Source of the DNA: Planctomycetota bacterium
Lineage (GTDB): Bacteria > Planctomycetota > Brocadiia > SM23-32 > JAKLEA01
DNA: 64,000 bases
Direction: 5' to 3'
Assembly (NCBI GenBank): GCA_022711755.1
Contig: JAKLEA010000008.1
Location: 1 to 64,000, forward strand
In this document: piece after piece, positions 44,400 through 53,341 of the stretch
How the letters are laid out: each line of letters opens with the position of its first letter
Position numbering within the stretch: position 1 is the stretch's first letter
Notes under the pieces: generated by a model
The model's input: the letters and a program-made list of their open reading frames with translations, nothing else
Told to the model about the DNA's origin: nothing
Database searches by the model: none
Program-made: the position numbers and the translations under genes

Positions 44400-46133
44400 A
44401 TGAAGGCCGACAGATTGCATTCCCGGAGTTCTCTACCGGTCGGACTGTTCCTGAGTTGCGGCATTCTGCTTGCCGCGCTGGCGGTTTCGGCCTGCGGGAG
44501 GCGGAAGCCCGCCGCCGTCGTCGCCCCGGGGGCAGAGCGCCTGGCATATACCTGCGAGATGCCGGGCAAGATGCCGGGCGTGATGCCGATGATGTTGCGG
44601 GAGGTTGTCACGCTGCGGCGCAACGGGGAGCGGCTGGAAATTGACGCCGCCGCCGAGCGTCCAGATCGTGGTCCGCTGGGCAGGGATGTTCGCAAGGCTG
44701 GTTTGGTTCGCGCATCCGACGGACGCCTGCGCCTTAAGAGTTACACATGCCGGCAATATTTCGGCGCTGCAGCATCCGCGATTAATCTCTCGGCGCGTCC
44801 CGACGGCGTCGGAATCTTTCTTGACAGCATGTTGTTCGAGGTCCCATGCGGACTTGACTTTCCCGGATTGGTCCCCGATCTCGTCTGGGAACAGGACGTG
44901 ACCGTGTTGTCCTGCCTGCTTGCCGCGCGCGGTTTGAACCTGGACGCCGGAAGCAACGTCCCGCGCGAATGCGTCTGGATTCGCGGCCCGGCCGCGGAAC
45001 GCGCGCAACTGGCGCTTATCCGCAACCCCGCGGCGGACGGCGAGACGCCGGGCAGTCTGTGCTATTCCGTCTCGGCGGCAGGTTCTTCGGGCAAGCCCGT
45101 CCCTGTTGCAACGCTGTGGTTGGACTCAATGGAAGGGCGTCTGCTCGCGGCAAGGACTGAGGCGGTTGCATGGCCCGGCGGGACGATATCCCCTGCGGCG
45201 CGTTTCCAACTGGTAAAAAAAACCGACAGAAATGAGGCGGACCCAATCCCCGTTCAGCCCGCCGCTGAAACCCCCGCCAAAAGGAACGTCGAATTCAGTT
45301 TCACGTCCTCCGCCGGGGTTCTGGCCGGGACGCTGGCCTTGCCTGATGGGGCTGGGCCGTTCCCCGCAGTCGTAATGCTCCCTGATTCCCCGCCCGTCCT
45401 GCTGCGGCGCGCGCTTCTCGTCGAAGCCCTTCGCGCGTCAGGTTTTGCCGTTCTTGCGTATGACAAGCGCGGATTCGGGGCAAGCGACGGCTTGCCCCGA
45501 AGACCGGCGTTGAGCGAGATGGCCGAGGACCTCGACACGGCAGTCAGGTCCTTTTCTCGATTCGCGGTCGTGGACGGGTCGAGGATCGCCGTTGCGGGTA
45601 TCGGCGAGGGAGCGGCAGTCGCCGCTTTGGCTGCGTCGCGCAATCGCGGCGTGAAATGCGTCGCGCTTGTCGCCGGCGCGTATTCCGGACGGGCATTTCC
45701 TGAAATCATTTCGGCAAAGGCCAACGCATGGATCGGCGCGAACTTCGGCTGGTCAGGCGACTGCCTTGCCTCGTTCAGAAAGGGATCGCTTGAGCGATGC
45801 GCGGAAGCGATTCAGTCCGGCGCAGCGGAAATGACCGCATTCAGTGGCGCGGCTGGAATAACCAACGTCAGGGAACTCGCCGAATTCGATTTCGCAAAAG
45901 CGTTGGGGCAATCAAAGGCGGCAACACTGATCCTTCACGGCGCCGATGATGATTTAATCCCGGCCGCATCAGCGACCAAGCTCGTTCAGGACGTCAAGGC
46001 GCAGAGCGGACGCGATATTCAGATCGAGGTCATCCCCGGCTTCAGGCATAATCTCTCGGACTCGACGGGCGAATCCGTTCTCGCCCCGCAGGTTGTCGAG
46101 AAGCTTGTCGCATGGCTGAAGGCGAATCTGTAA
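44400..46133 (+). CDS. lipoprotein alpha/beta-hydrolase-like protein with altered nucleophile
   Basis: 577 residues. The signal ends in the lipobox LAVSAC near residue 33. Residues about 30-290 form a beta-rich domain without a recognised family. Residues about 290-577 are an alpha/beta hydrolase (LAYDKRGFGASDG, acid in LHGADDDLIPA, His in GFRHNLSD). The nucleophile elbow expected as GxSxG reads GIGEG at about 400-404, with Gly402 where Ser should be, so the normal triad is incomplete. AAGGAT lies just before the ATG. It may be a pseudoenzyme or use another mechanism. Confidence 0.72.
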   Translation: MKADRLHSRSSLPVGLFLSCGILLAALAVSACGRRKPAAVVAPGAERLAYTCEMPGKMPGVMPMMLREVVTLRRNGERLEIDAAAERPDRGPLGRDVRKAGLVRASDGRLRLKSYTCRQYFGAAASAINLSARPDGVGIFLDSMLFEVPCGLDFPGLVPDLVWEQDVTVLSCLLAARGLNLDAGSNVPRECVWIRGPAAERAQLALIRNPAADGETPGSLCYSVSAAGSSGKPVPVATLWLDSMEGRLLAARTEAVAWPGGTISPAARFQLVKKTDRNEADPIPVQPAAETPAKRNVEFSFTSSAGVLAGTLALPDGAGPFPAVVMLPDSPPVLLRRALLVEALRASGFAVLAYDKRGFGASDGLPRRPALSEMAEDLDTAVRSFSRFAVVDGSRIAVAGIGEGAAVAALAASRNRGVKCVALVAGAYSGRAFPEIISAKANAWIGANFGWSGDCLASFRKGSLERCAEAIQSGAAEMTAFSGAAGITNVRELAEFDFAKALGQSKAATLILHGADDDLIPAASATKLVQDVKAQSGRDIQIEVIPGFRHNLSDSTGESVLAPQVVEKLVAWLKANL

Positions 46134-46146
46134 CCCCCCCCCCCCC
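46134..46146. repeat. poly-C tract of 13
   Basis: Thirteen consecutive C follow the hydrolase stop codon, between two convergent genes. Such homopolymers are prone to length change; here it lies outside coding sequence. Confidence 0.8.
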
Positions 46147-46153
46147 GTCTTGG

Positions 46154-48112
46154 TTATTCAACCTTCAGAATCGCGACCTCCGGTGCGATTGAGCGAGCGA
46201 GGGGAATCTCCCATCGCAGATATCCGTCCGGATCGGGGGTTTTGTATGATTCCAATACTGTAAGTTTCGGGGCGTCCGGAACGCCGGCGTATCCGCCCAT
46301 ATTCCCCCAGAACAACCTTCCATCGTGGACCGGCAGGACAATCGTCCCGACCTTCCTTTCCTCCAACAGCGCGTAACCACGGCGTTCCCACAGGTGACGG
46401 CATGACTGCTCGTCCGTTATTCCACCCAGGTCAACCACGTCTCTCGATGCTACATGTGAAACAACTCCGATATCGAATGCCCCGATAATCATCGTTCCGG
46501 GGACATTGTCGCGAATGAATTCCGCCGCCGGGATGTAGACTTCCCGCATCAGGCGGATGCCGTTGGCGCGAACGTCACTCCAGAGCATGGCCCCGCAGAG
46601 TTGCGTAAGGAGCAACGCAATCGTCAACAGAAGGACGATTCTGGGCGATGAAATCGCCTTCGGCGCGTTGTGTAAGAAATTGGCGGCGGAGCGCCCGATT
46701 TCTTCAATGCCGATCACCAGGAGCAGGATAACCAGCGGCAGCCCCGGAGCCGTGTATCGCGCGCCCTGCCCGATGCTCGGAAGGAAAAGCCCGTATGTGA
46801 TGAAATGCAGCGCCGGCCATGCAAGTAGCGTTATCCGGACGCCCGCTGATCCATCTTTATTCTCCACGACGGCATTCCGACTGCGGAGGCAGAGGGCGGA
46901 GACGATTGCCAGTGCGCCGCACAATACCAGCCGGATCATCTCAGCAAGCGTTTCCGTGTTCCGCGCGACAGCGGCATCGCCTGCCGCCTGAACGTTCCGT
47001 CCGATTCCTGCCCCATCCGCCAGCCGGGACGCGATATTCTCGCATATCCCCCCCCCGAACAGTAGAATCAGGAACATTAACGCCGAGGCAACCACGCCGA
47101 CGCCTGCAATCCCTCTGCCCTTTGATTCCTTTTGTTCGCCAGTCTTTGAGGGAATCAATGGTGGAAATATGCCGGCAAGAATCTGTATCGCGCCAACCGC
47201 CGCGGCAAATAACCAGAATCCGGCGATGACGCGCCAAACATGGGCCGGTAGGCCGACCGAACGCCATGTCTCCGCGCCCAGAATGTTCCTCCAGACGCCC
47301 AGCGCCCAGTGTCCGGCAAACGCCGCGAAACCGAGCGCAATCTCCTTCGCCGGAGTGTCGAGAATCTCCGGGCGCAGCCCGATTCCCAACTGGCAGGCCG
47401 CAAGCCAGCGCCGTCCCTGCCCCCCCGGCGGGAGCAGATGACCATAGCAGGCAAGATTCACAACAAAACAGACGGTGGAAAAAACCAGAGCGGGAGCAAG
47501 GAAGTGACAGAGCGCGGCGCGGCGTTTAATTTCATTTCCAGGCAATCCCTTGCCTATGAATAATCCCGTTGCGATTGCGACGGTGAGGCAAAGCCCGTCG
47601 GGCCTGACTAGCGCGAGCGCCCCTGCCAAAATACCCGCCGCAATCAAACGTCCCCGCGAAAACAAGACAATGGCCCACATTGCAAGGGCCAGATACAGGG
47701 CGATTTCCATCCCGAGAGAACCCCACCAGATAAACTGCCCGCATATGGCCATGACCGCCCCGGCGATTGCGGCGTTTTTTCGGTTGCCCGTCGCCTCCAG
47801 CGCTAACTCAAAGAAACCCAGAACGGCGACGGGGCAGAACAGCGCGCTCAGAGCGAGACATGCCGCGCCGGGACTCAGACCGAGCATTGCGACAAGACCC
47901 GGCAGAACCGACCAGGCGAGGCTCGTCGCCGGGCCCCCCGGTCCTGACAGATTGAAGGCGACGCGCCCATGCTCTTTCAGGTTCGCGGCGTAGCGAAAGA
48001 AAATCCACGCGTCGTCAACCGGCGATGCGTCCCATCCTCCTGACGCAATGAATGCCAGAACTGGAATCATCGCCAGGGCGGTCAGTCCCGCGTAAATTCT
48101 CGTCCTGCTCAT
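46154..48112 (-). CDS. multi-membrane GT-C glycosyltransferase-like protein
   Basis: About 652 residues with 12-13 predicted membrane helices. The first loop reads GGWDASPVDDAWIFFRYAANL, with an Asp pair typical of GT-C transferases that use polyprenyl-phosphate sugars, and GPGGPATSLAWSVLPG follows. The soluble C-terminal 150 residues (VRANGIRLMREVYIPAAEFI, FDIGVVSHVASRDVVDLGG) resemble mycobacterial arabinosyl- or mannosyltransferase-like tails. The ATG at 48112 lies 35 bases beyond the end of the preceding same-strand gene. It probably adds sugars to an envelope polymer. Confidence 0.7.
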   Translation of the reverse strand: MSRTRIYAGLTALAMIPVLAFIASGGWDASPVDDAWIFFRYAANLKEHGRVAFNLSGPGGPATSLAWSVLPGLVAMLGLSPGAACLALSALFCPVAVLGFFELALEATGNRKNAAIAGAVMAICGQFIWWGSLGMEIALYLALAMWAIVLFSRGRLIAAGILAGALALVRPDGLCLTVAIATGLFIGKGLPGNEIKRRAALCHFLAPALVFSTVCFVVNLACYGHLLPPGGQGRRWLAACQLGIGLRPEILDTPAKEIALGFAAFAGHWALGVWRNILGAETWRSVGLPAHVWRVIAGFWLFAAAVGAIQILAGIFPPLIPSKTGEQKESKGRGIAGVGVVASALMFLILLFGGGICENIASRLADGAGIGRNVQAAGDAAVARNTETLAEMIRLVLCGALAIVSALCLRSRNAVVENKDGSAGVRITLLAWPALHFITYGLFLPSIGQGARYTAPGLPLVILLLVIGIEEIGRSAANFLHNAPKAISSPRIVLLLTIALLLTQLCGAMLWSDVRANGIRLMREVYIPAAEFIRDNVPGTMIIGAFDIGVVSHVASRDVVDLGGITDEQSCRHLWERRGYALLEERKVGTIVLPVHDGRLFWGNMGGYAGVPDAPKLTVLESYKTPDPDGYLRWEIPLARSIAPEVAILKVE

Positions 48113-48146
48113 GTCGCCGGTTTCACTCACCTTATCGCTTCCGCCA

Positions 48147-49226
48147 TCATCCCAGCATCTTTTCCAACGCCGCCCTGATCCACTCCTTCTCCTGCGCCGG
48201 AAGATTGCCGCCGAAGCATAGCGACTTCGCCCCGTAACGCACAATCACGCATTCCTTCCAGCTTCCGTCAAAGGCTGCTCCGACCGGTTTGCCTGTCAGT
48301 ATGGCGACCACTTCGCGCGCGGGGATGGTCTCCCTTTTTTCCCTGATAATGCCTCTGGCCTCAGTCTGGATGCCGTCCCTTGAGACGCGGACGCACATGC
48401 GCGCTACCCTTGTCCGATAGGACGCCAGAAGCCCGGTCAGAATCGGAATTCCGATGAACGCGCCGATGACAACCGGGACGGTTATGGCCTGCATGTTCCC
48501 CGGCATGGGCAGCACCCGTAGCGGGCGGAGGATGATGAAATAGACGCCCGCGCAGAATCCAAAAACAAGAACCAGCGGGACATACGCCGCGGCAAGGCTC
48601 TTCTTCGGGAGTTCAATTTCCAGACAATCGCCTTCGATTTTATACGTCGCCCTGGTGACGCCGGGCAGGGGGGGGAGTTTCGCCGTTCCATCGCCGGTTC
48701 GCGCCCTTCGCTCCCGCAGGCTTTCGTTCAGATGATCGGGATCAAGCAGGATTTCCCCGCCGCCCAATCCGTCCGAAATCTTGACTTTCAGGGCCTTGGC
48801 AAGAAACAGCGCTTCCGCTCTCGCTTCCTCTGTATTTCCGCTTTGAAATGCGTCGAGCTTAAAATCCCCCGAACGCAAAGTGACAATATACCAGGTCGAG
48901 TCGTCGCCCCGCTGAACCTTCAACTCCACTCTGTCAATCCGGTCCAGCCTTCCCGCGGCGCGTTTCATTGGCGTCAGTAGGCCGTGCCATTTTTCATACG
49001 CCCCGGATTCGGTATCAAGGATTAATCCCTTCCTGCCGAATACAAAGATCGAACCGATTACGACGAACAGGAATCCGAAGGGGATGGCCACAAACTCGCC
49101 GTCCTTGATTCCCGCCGCCATTGCCGCCAGACCGGGGAGGGCGAATAGCGCGCCGAAGGGGATCATGCAGCCCCCGCCGCTTCGGTACTCGATGCGCCTC
49201 GTGTTGTCGCCGCTGATTCGCGCCAT
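48147..49226 (-). CDS. hypothetical membrane protein with four helices
   Basis: 359 residues. Two N-terminal helices (FGALFALPGLAAMAAGI and AIPFGFLFVVIGSIFVFG, residues 24-65) and two near residues 220-275 (VPLVLVFGFCAGVYFIIL, ITVPVVIGAFIGIPILTGLL) flank beta-rich cytoplasmic segments such as VELKVQRGDDSTWYIVTLRS and MCVRVSRDGIQTEA. The layout resembles PH-like membrane proteins of unknown role. It probably shares a transcript with the downstream glycosyltransferase. No function assigned. Confidence 0.6.
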   Translation of the reverse strand: MARISGDNTRRIEYRSGGGCMIPFGALFALPGLAAMAAGIKDGEFVAIPFGFLFVVIGSIFVFGRKGLILDTESGAYEKWHGLLTPMKRAAGRLDRIDRVELKVQRGDDSTWYIVTLRSGDFKLDAFQSGNTEEARAEALFLAKALKVKISDGLGGGEILLDPDHLNESLRERRARTGDGTAKLPPLPGVTRATYKIEGDCLEIELPKKSLAAAYVPLVLVFGFCAGVYFIILRPLRVLPMPGNMQAITVPVVIGAFIGIPILTGLLASYRTRVARMCVRVSRDGIQTEARGIIREKRETIPAREVVAILTGKPVGAAFDGSWKECVIVRYGAKSLCFGGNLPAQEKEWIRAALEKMLG

Positions 49227-49278
49227 CTGTTCCGATCACTTTCAATCCGGCCAGGTGCGATTATTATTCGGCGTCGCA

Positions 49279-49297
49279 TCCGCTGCAAGCTGCGGCG
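49279..49297. repeat. GC-AA-GC hairpin repeat
   Basis: CCGCTGCAAGCTGCGGCG is an imperfect member of the palindrome group seen at 25816-25911 and 33217-33310. The rest of the 49227-49499 gap has no gene. Confidence 0.5.
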
Positions 49298-49379
49298 ATA
49301 CAAATGCGATGGAAAGAGCGTGCCCCTGCGACCATGATCATGCCAATGCGCCAGACGATTTATTTACCAGGATTATGAC

Positions 49380-49407
49380 TTGATTCCCAAATGCAATCGC
49401 ATATCAT
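49380..49407 (+). promoter_or_regulatory. possible promoter of the PEP-CTERM gene
   Basis: TTGATT at 49380-49385 and TATCAT at 49402-49407 are 16 bases apart. It would give a leader of about 85 bases. Weak match. Confidence 0.3.
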
Positions 49408-49499
49408 GACCTTAGGAGTCAGGATTAGGGAGTTCATTCATCAAACAATCTGTAGGCTGCGCAGGTTTTTCAATTCATTATCACTTGAAAGGACGAAGC

Positions 49500-50111
49500 A
49501 TGAAGAAAACATCAGTGTTGATCTTCGTGATGGCATTTGTGCTGGCAGGCGTCTTGAGGGCTGAGCTCATCAGCGAGATCAGCAATCCTATTGATGGGAT
49601 TGGCGCGGGCGGCATCCCCGTGCTGGGAACGAATTACGAATACAGCATCACCGTCGAAGCGGCTGATATCTTGCTCATGGGATTCTCTCTTCCGGTCGGT
49701 TCGGCAAACATATCCGACATTTCCACAAACGTTCCGGGTTGGAGCGGCAATTTCAGCGGCGGGACAACTCGCCTGATCACAACGGACTTCGCTCCAATCG
49801 GCGGCTTTTCCGCAGTTTCCAATCCGCACCCCGGCATTGACGAGATATTCTGGTTTGGCGTTCCCGCTTCCCCGGGAACTTACGCCTTCGGTTTTAACAG
49901 TCCTGATGCGCCTGTTGATGCGGAATGGGCAGTGACGCTTTTGATGGGGACGACCTTTACCACATGGCCGATGAATGTCGGCGGGGGCGATCCAACCGAC
50001 GGATGGGGACCGCTGCACACCCCCGTGCCAGAACCGAGCGCGCTTGCCTTGATGGGACTCGGACTTGCCGGTGTAGTCATCACTAGGCGCAGAAAAAACA
50101 GGCTCAGCTAG
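49500..50111 (+). CDS. PEP-CTERM sorting-domain protein
   Basis: 203 residues. A signal peptide (SVLIFVMAFVLAGVLRA) is followed by a beta-rich domain and the C-terminal tripartite PEP-CTERM tag: VPEPSALALMGLGLAGVVI then RRRKN. Such proteins are cut by an exosortase and released to the cell surface or matrix, often with exopolysaccharide. The ATG at 49500 has AAAGGACG upstream and is preferred over a TTG at 49485. No exosortase gene is in the window. A strong terminator follows. Confidence 0.88.
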   Translation: MKKTSVLIFVMAFVLAGVLRAELISEISNPIDGIGAGGIPVLGTNYEYSITVEAADILLMGFSLPVGSANISDISTNVPGWSGNFSGGTTRLITTDFAPIGGFSAVSNPHPGIDEIFWFGVPASPGTYAFGFNSPDAPVDAEWAVTLLMGTTFTTWPMNVGGGDPTDGWGPLHTPVPEPSALALMGLGLAGVVITRRRKNRLS

Positions 50112-50162
50112 AGACTTGATCGCAGGCTTAGAAAAGTCCAATCTGCAATCACGCAATGCAAA

Positions 50163-50200
50163 GGGCGGGTTCCGGTCATGCCGGAATCCCGCCCTTTTTT
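50163..50200. terminator. bidirectional rho-independent terminator
   Basis: GGGCGGGTTCCGG and CCGGAATCCCGCCC form a 13-14 base-pair stem with a short loop, followed by TTTTTT. The other strand has A/T sequence at the opposite side, and the larE stop codon lies at its right edge, so it serves both convergent genes. Confidence 0.9.
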
Positions 50201-51038
50201 ATTTCTTCTCAATATTCCTCTCGTCCGGCGCAAGCGCTTCGTTCATGCTGCCTGTTCTATAACCTTGAAGGTCCAACGCGACGTAGAGGAATCCGAGGGA
50301 TTTCATGTGCGCGACGATTTCCCCCCGCAGAGGATCGGCCAGCGCGCGCGGCATGTCCTCGACTGGCAGCTCTATCCTGACGACATTGCCGTGGTAACGG
50401 GCGCGGTAGTTGCGGAAGCCGTTTGCGCGAAGAAAGCGCTCCGCCGCCTTCACCGTTTCCAGCTTGTCCGCCGTGATCCGCTCTCCGTAGGGGAAACGGC
50501 TGGCGACACAGGCGTAGGCGGGTTTGTCCCACGTCGGAAGACCCAGAATGCGGGAAACCTCGCGGATATCCGACTTGGTCATGCCGGCTTCAAGCAACGG
50601 CTGCACAGCGCCCAGTTCCTTCGCAGCCTGCAGCCCCGGACGCCAGTCCCCCGTGTCTTCCGCATTTGCCCCGTCAACGATGTGCTTCAAGCCGTGTTCG
50701 TCCGCCACGCGACGCAGTTGGCCTAAAAGCTCTCTCTTGCAGTGATAGCAGCGGTCCGGGGGGTTGTCCGCGTAGCCTTCGATATCCAGCTCCCGTGATT
50801 CCACGAAGACATGGCGGATACCGATCATCGCCGCCAGTTCGCGAGCCTCATCCGCCTCTTCTTCCGGGTAGGTTTCGGATCGCGCAGTGACCGCCAGTGC
50901 CTTGCTGCCCAGTTCTTCGGCGCAGATTTTTGCCACAAGAGTGCTGTCAACCCCGCCGGAAAAGGCTACTGCGGCACTGTCAAGCACCCGGATGCGTTCC
51001 CGGACTTTTCCAATCTTCGCCTGCAATTCCTTGGTCAT
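50199..51038 (-). CDS. larE: LarE-type ATP-dependent sacrificial sulfur transferase
   Basis: 279 residues. An N-terminal PP-loop SGGVDST at 28-34 adenylates the substrate. CYHCK at 97-101 and Cys177 in AYACVASRFP match the conserved cysteines; in the well-studied enzyme the equivalent of Cys177 donates its sulfur. LarE makes the thio groups of the nickel-pincer cofactor of lactate racemase and its relatives. No larA, larB or larC gene is in the window, so the partner racemase or epimerase is elsewhere. The gene ends within the terminator shared with the PEP-CTERM gene. Confidence 0.9.
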   Translation of the reverse strand: MTKELQAKIGKVRERIRVLDSAAVAFSGGVDSTLVAKICAEELGSKALAVTARSETYPEEEADEARELAAMIGIRHVFVESRELDIEGYADNPPDRCYHCKRELLGQLRRVADEHGLKHIVDGANAEDTGDWRPGLQAAKELGAVQPLLEAGMTKSDIREVSRILGLPTWDKPAYACVASRFPYGERITADKLETVKAAERFLRANGFRNYRARYHGNVVRIELPVEDMPRALADPLRGEIVAHMKSLGFLYVALDLQGYRTGSMNEALAPDERNIEKK

Positions 51039-51130
51039 GATGCTTCCTTTCCAATCATCTTAGTTATATTACCCGCCTCCGGCAATCGCATAAACCCGGA
51101 AATGCCTTCAAATAAAAGCGTTATGCGAAT

Positions 51131-53224
51131 CTACTTTCTTCCGAAGGCCAACTCCGGACTGACGCGGATTCGAGCCACCGCGCATGTGTCCGTCCGCGCC
51201 TTAGATCCGTCAATCTTCCATTCCAGCGGCGTTCCGGAACATCTTCCGATCAGTATCGCGGTGTCAAGCCTCAGCGATGACGCCGGAATGGAGAACTCAT
51301 CGAAAATGAACTGTTCGTAGTTGAATTCATCTCGAGGAAACCATCCGGTATTAGCGTAAAGCAGGGGCCATAGCTCGCCCGTTCCCGGTTTCTTATTCTG
51401 CCGGGTGAACCGAACGTGGCCGTACCCTGCAAGGTTCCGGACGCGTCCGTAATGGCTCTCCCACCACGGTTTCAACGGGGTTGTCCGGGTTGCTGAGTTG
51501 ACCAGAGGCGTTCTGATCGGCGGGCCTTTCAGTTCACCGATGCTGTGAACCGTGTTGCGATATATCACGAAGGAATCCTGAAGGCTCCCGCCTAGTTTCT
51601 CGATAAGAATCTCCAGATTCTCCTGCTCGGTCGCGCCGGGCAGGGGGGATTGCGGCAAGCACCAGCCTGTCCGGAAGTATTGCATGTCCCACGTACGGCT
51701 TCTGAATTCCAGGCTCGCGTTGTCCCCGCCGAATGCGCATTCCTTCGCGCCTCTCTCGGTGGGCGAGAGCATTACCAGCGGAGCAGTTGCCGAGATCGTG
51801 TGCCTTCCCTCCGATGGAACGAAGCCGGCCAGGTAGCCCGTGCCGCGAAGGGTCAGGTCGCGGCTGTCGGCCTCGATGAGCGTTATTTCCCGGCAGACGA
51901 TCTGCGTCCCCTTGGCGACCACGCTGATTGCCGTGGCTAGGAAACTGAAGAAGGCCACAGCGGAAAGGGTCAGGACGATGCTTCGGCTTGTCTGCCGGTT
52001 CCTGCGCATCAGAGCGTAATCAACTGGGATTACTATGATGAAATAGACCGTGAAGAACAACAGCACCCACGATCTGGAGATCGGGGTTGCCTCCTGCGGA
52101 ATCAGAATTTCTCCCAACAGGGTGGCGGAAAGCTCGGGCGAGGGATTCTCCGCGAGGTGGGGCAGCCAATGCTCAGGAAGGATCGCCCTCCAGAACTGCT
52201 TTAATTCTCTGGAACCTCTCAGCCCCCCGGTAATCTGCACCGGAGCAAAGCCGAGGAACAGTACCTTGCCGAGACCGTATGGACGCCACGTCAGGACGGG
52301 GGCGGTCGAAGGGCCGTCCCCGGATTGCAATTCCTCCGCAACCATGACCTCGGCGTTCTCGCGAAGTTCGCCCGTGTTGACGACGTAGTCCCTGCCCGAC
52401 GGAAGATCAAGCCCGGCAAGGTTGCTCAGTTTGGGCAGTTCCCTGACGGTCGCCGTGCCGATCTTCTCCAGCGGAAGCATTTCCTCAACGGCAGTGCCGC
52501 GCCAGAATTGAGCCGATGCCCCGCCGCTTGCGACAAGAACGCCGCCGTTGCGAACCCAGAGCTTCAACGCTTCGCCCCTCGGCCCCTGAACGGGGGCGGG
52601 ATCAGGCTCAAGCAGAAAGAGAACGCTCAGGGGATGAAGTCCGTGAGGCTGGACCGGCATGTCCTCCCGGTCAATGTTATAGACGTAGGTTCTTGTCTTT
52701 AAATTCTGGTATGCCGGAGACCCGGATGCCGCTTTCTGCTCCTCTGACTGCGCGAAGAAATTCAAACCGCACAGCGGCCCGACGACTCCTATCTGGACGC
52801 AATCCTCCCAACCGATGACGCGGGAGACAGCGGTCACTTCCTTTCCCTTGTCATCCATGATTTTCGCCAGATAATTACCGGAATAGAATCTCGGGACGAA
52901 GTTGAATTGATAATGCTTGACACCCCCCGCGCCGACCTCGATGGGCTGGGAGATGATGGCGGTTCTCTCGCCGGGCGGGAATATCTCAAGCCTGCCCTTG
53001 AAGTCGCGCGTCAGGCCGTGCAGCAGGAGATGCGTCACGCACCAGCGGCCCTGCGGGACTATCGTTCCGCCCTCGAAGGTTCCCGGCAGGTCGCGTCGTG
53101 TCAGCCCGGTCCATACCTCGACGCCGACGGGCAGTTCCTGCGCCACGACTGCGACAGCCGACCCAAGCGCAAGGAAAAGCTGGATGACCTCTGTCCAACG
53201 CCTCATCCGCTGTCTGGATTCCAT
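51131..53224 (-). CDS. large membrane protein divergent from moxR
   Basis: 697 residues. A signal anchor (EVIQLFLALGSAVAVVAQ) is followed by about 400 periplasmic residues with a Rossmann-like stretch (ALKLWVRNGGVLVASGG, GLGKVLFLGFAPVQ) similar to glutamine-amidotransferase-like domains. Two membrane helices (WVLLFFTVYFIIVIPVDYAL, VLTLSAVAFFSFLATAISVV) and a C-terminal beta-rich domain follow. This architecture occurs in proteins encoded with MoxR ATPases and DUF58/VWA proteins. GGAGG lies seven bases before the ATG at 53224. The opposing moxR starts 117 bases away. Confidence 0.62.
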   Translation of the reverse strand: MESRQRMRRWTEVIQLFLALGSAVAVVAQELPVGVEVWTGLTRRDLPGTFEGGTIVPQGRWCVTHLLLHGLTRDFKGRLEIFPPGERTAIISQPIEVGAGGVKHYQFNFVPRFYSGNYLAKIMDDKGKEVTAVSRVIGWEDCVQIGVVGPLCGLNFFAQSEEQKAASGSPAYQNLKTRTYVYNIDREDMPVQPHGLHPLSVLFLLEPDPAPVQGPRGEALKLWVRNGGVLVASGGASAQFWRGTAVEEMLPLEKIGTATVRELPKLSNLAGLDLPSGRDYVVNTGELRENAEVMVAEELQSGDGPSTAPVLTWRPYGLGKVLFLGFAPVQITGGLRGSRELKQFWRAILPEHWLPHLAENPSPELSATLLGEILIPQEATPISRSWVLLFFTVYFIIVIPVDYALMRRNRQTSRSIVLTLSAVAFFSFLATAISVVAKGTQIVCREITLIEADSRDLTLRGTGYLAGFVPSEGRHTISATAPLVMLSPTERGAKECAFGGDNASLEFRSRTWDMQYFRTGWCLPQSPLPGATEQENLEILIEKLGGSLQDSFVIYRNTVHSIGELKGPPIRTPLVNSATRTTPLKPWWESHYGRVRNLAGYGHVRFTRQNKKPGTGELWPLLYANTGWFPRDEFNYEQFIFDEFSIPASSLRLDTAILIGRCSGTPLEWKIDGSKARTDTCAVARIRVSPELAFGRK

Positions 53225-53341
53225 CCCGCATCCTCCGGGGGAGGAAAGTCCGATTACCATGTGAAAGACGCCGCGCCACAGGCTAGAATACCAGAACAAC
53301 GGCTCAACCTTCCAGTCCCCGGGAATATGGACGAATAACAC

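Noticed and set aside
46134..46146. Poly-C tract as phase-variation switch
   Set aside because: It lies after the stop codon between convergent genes, so a length change would not alter a reading frame.
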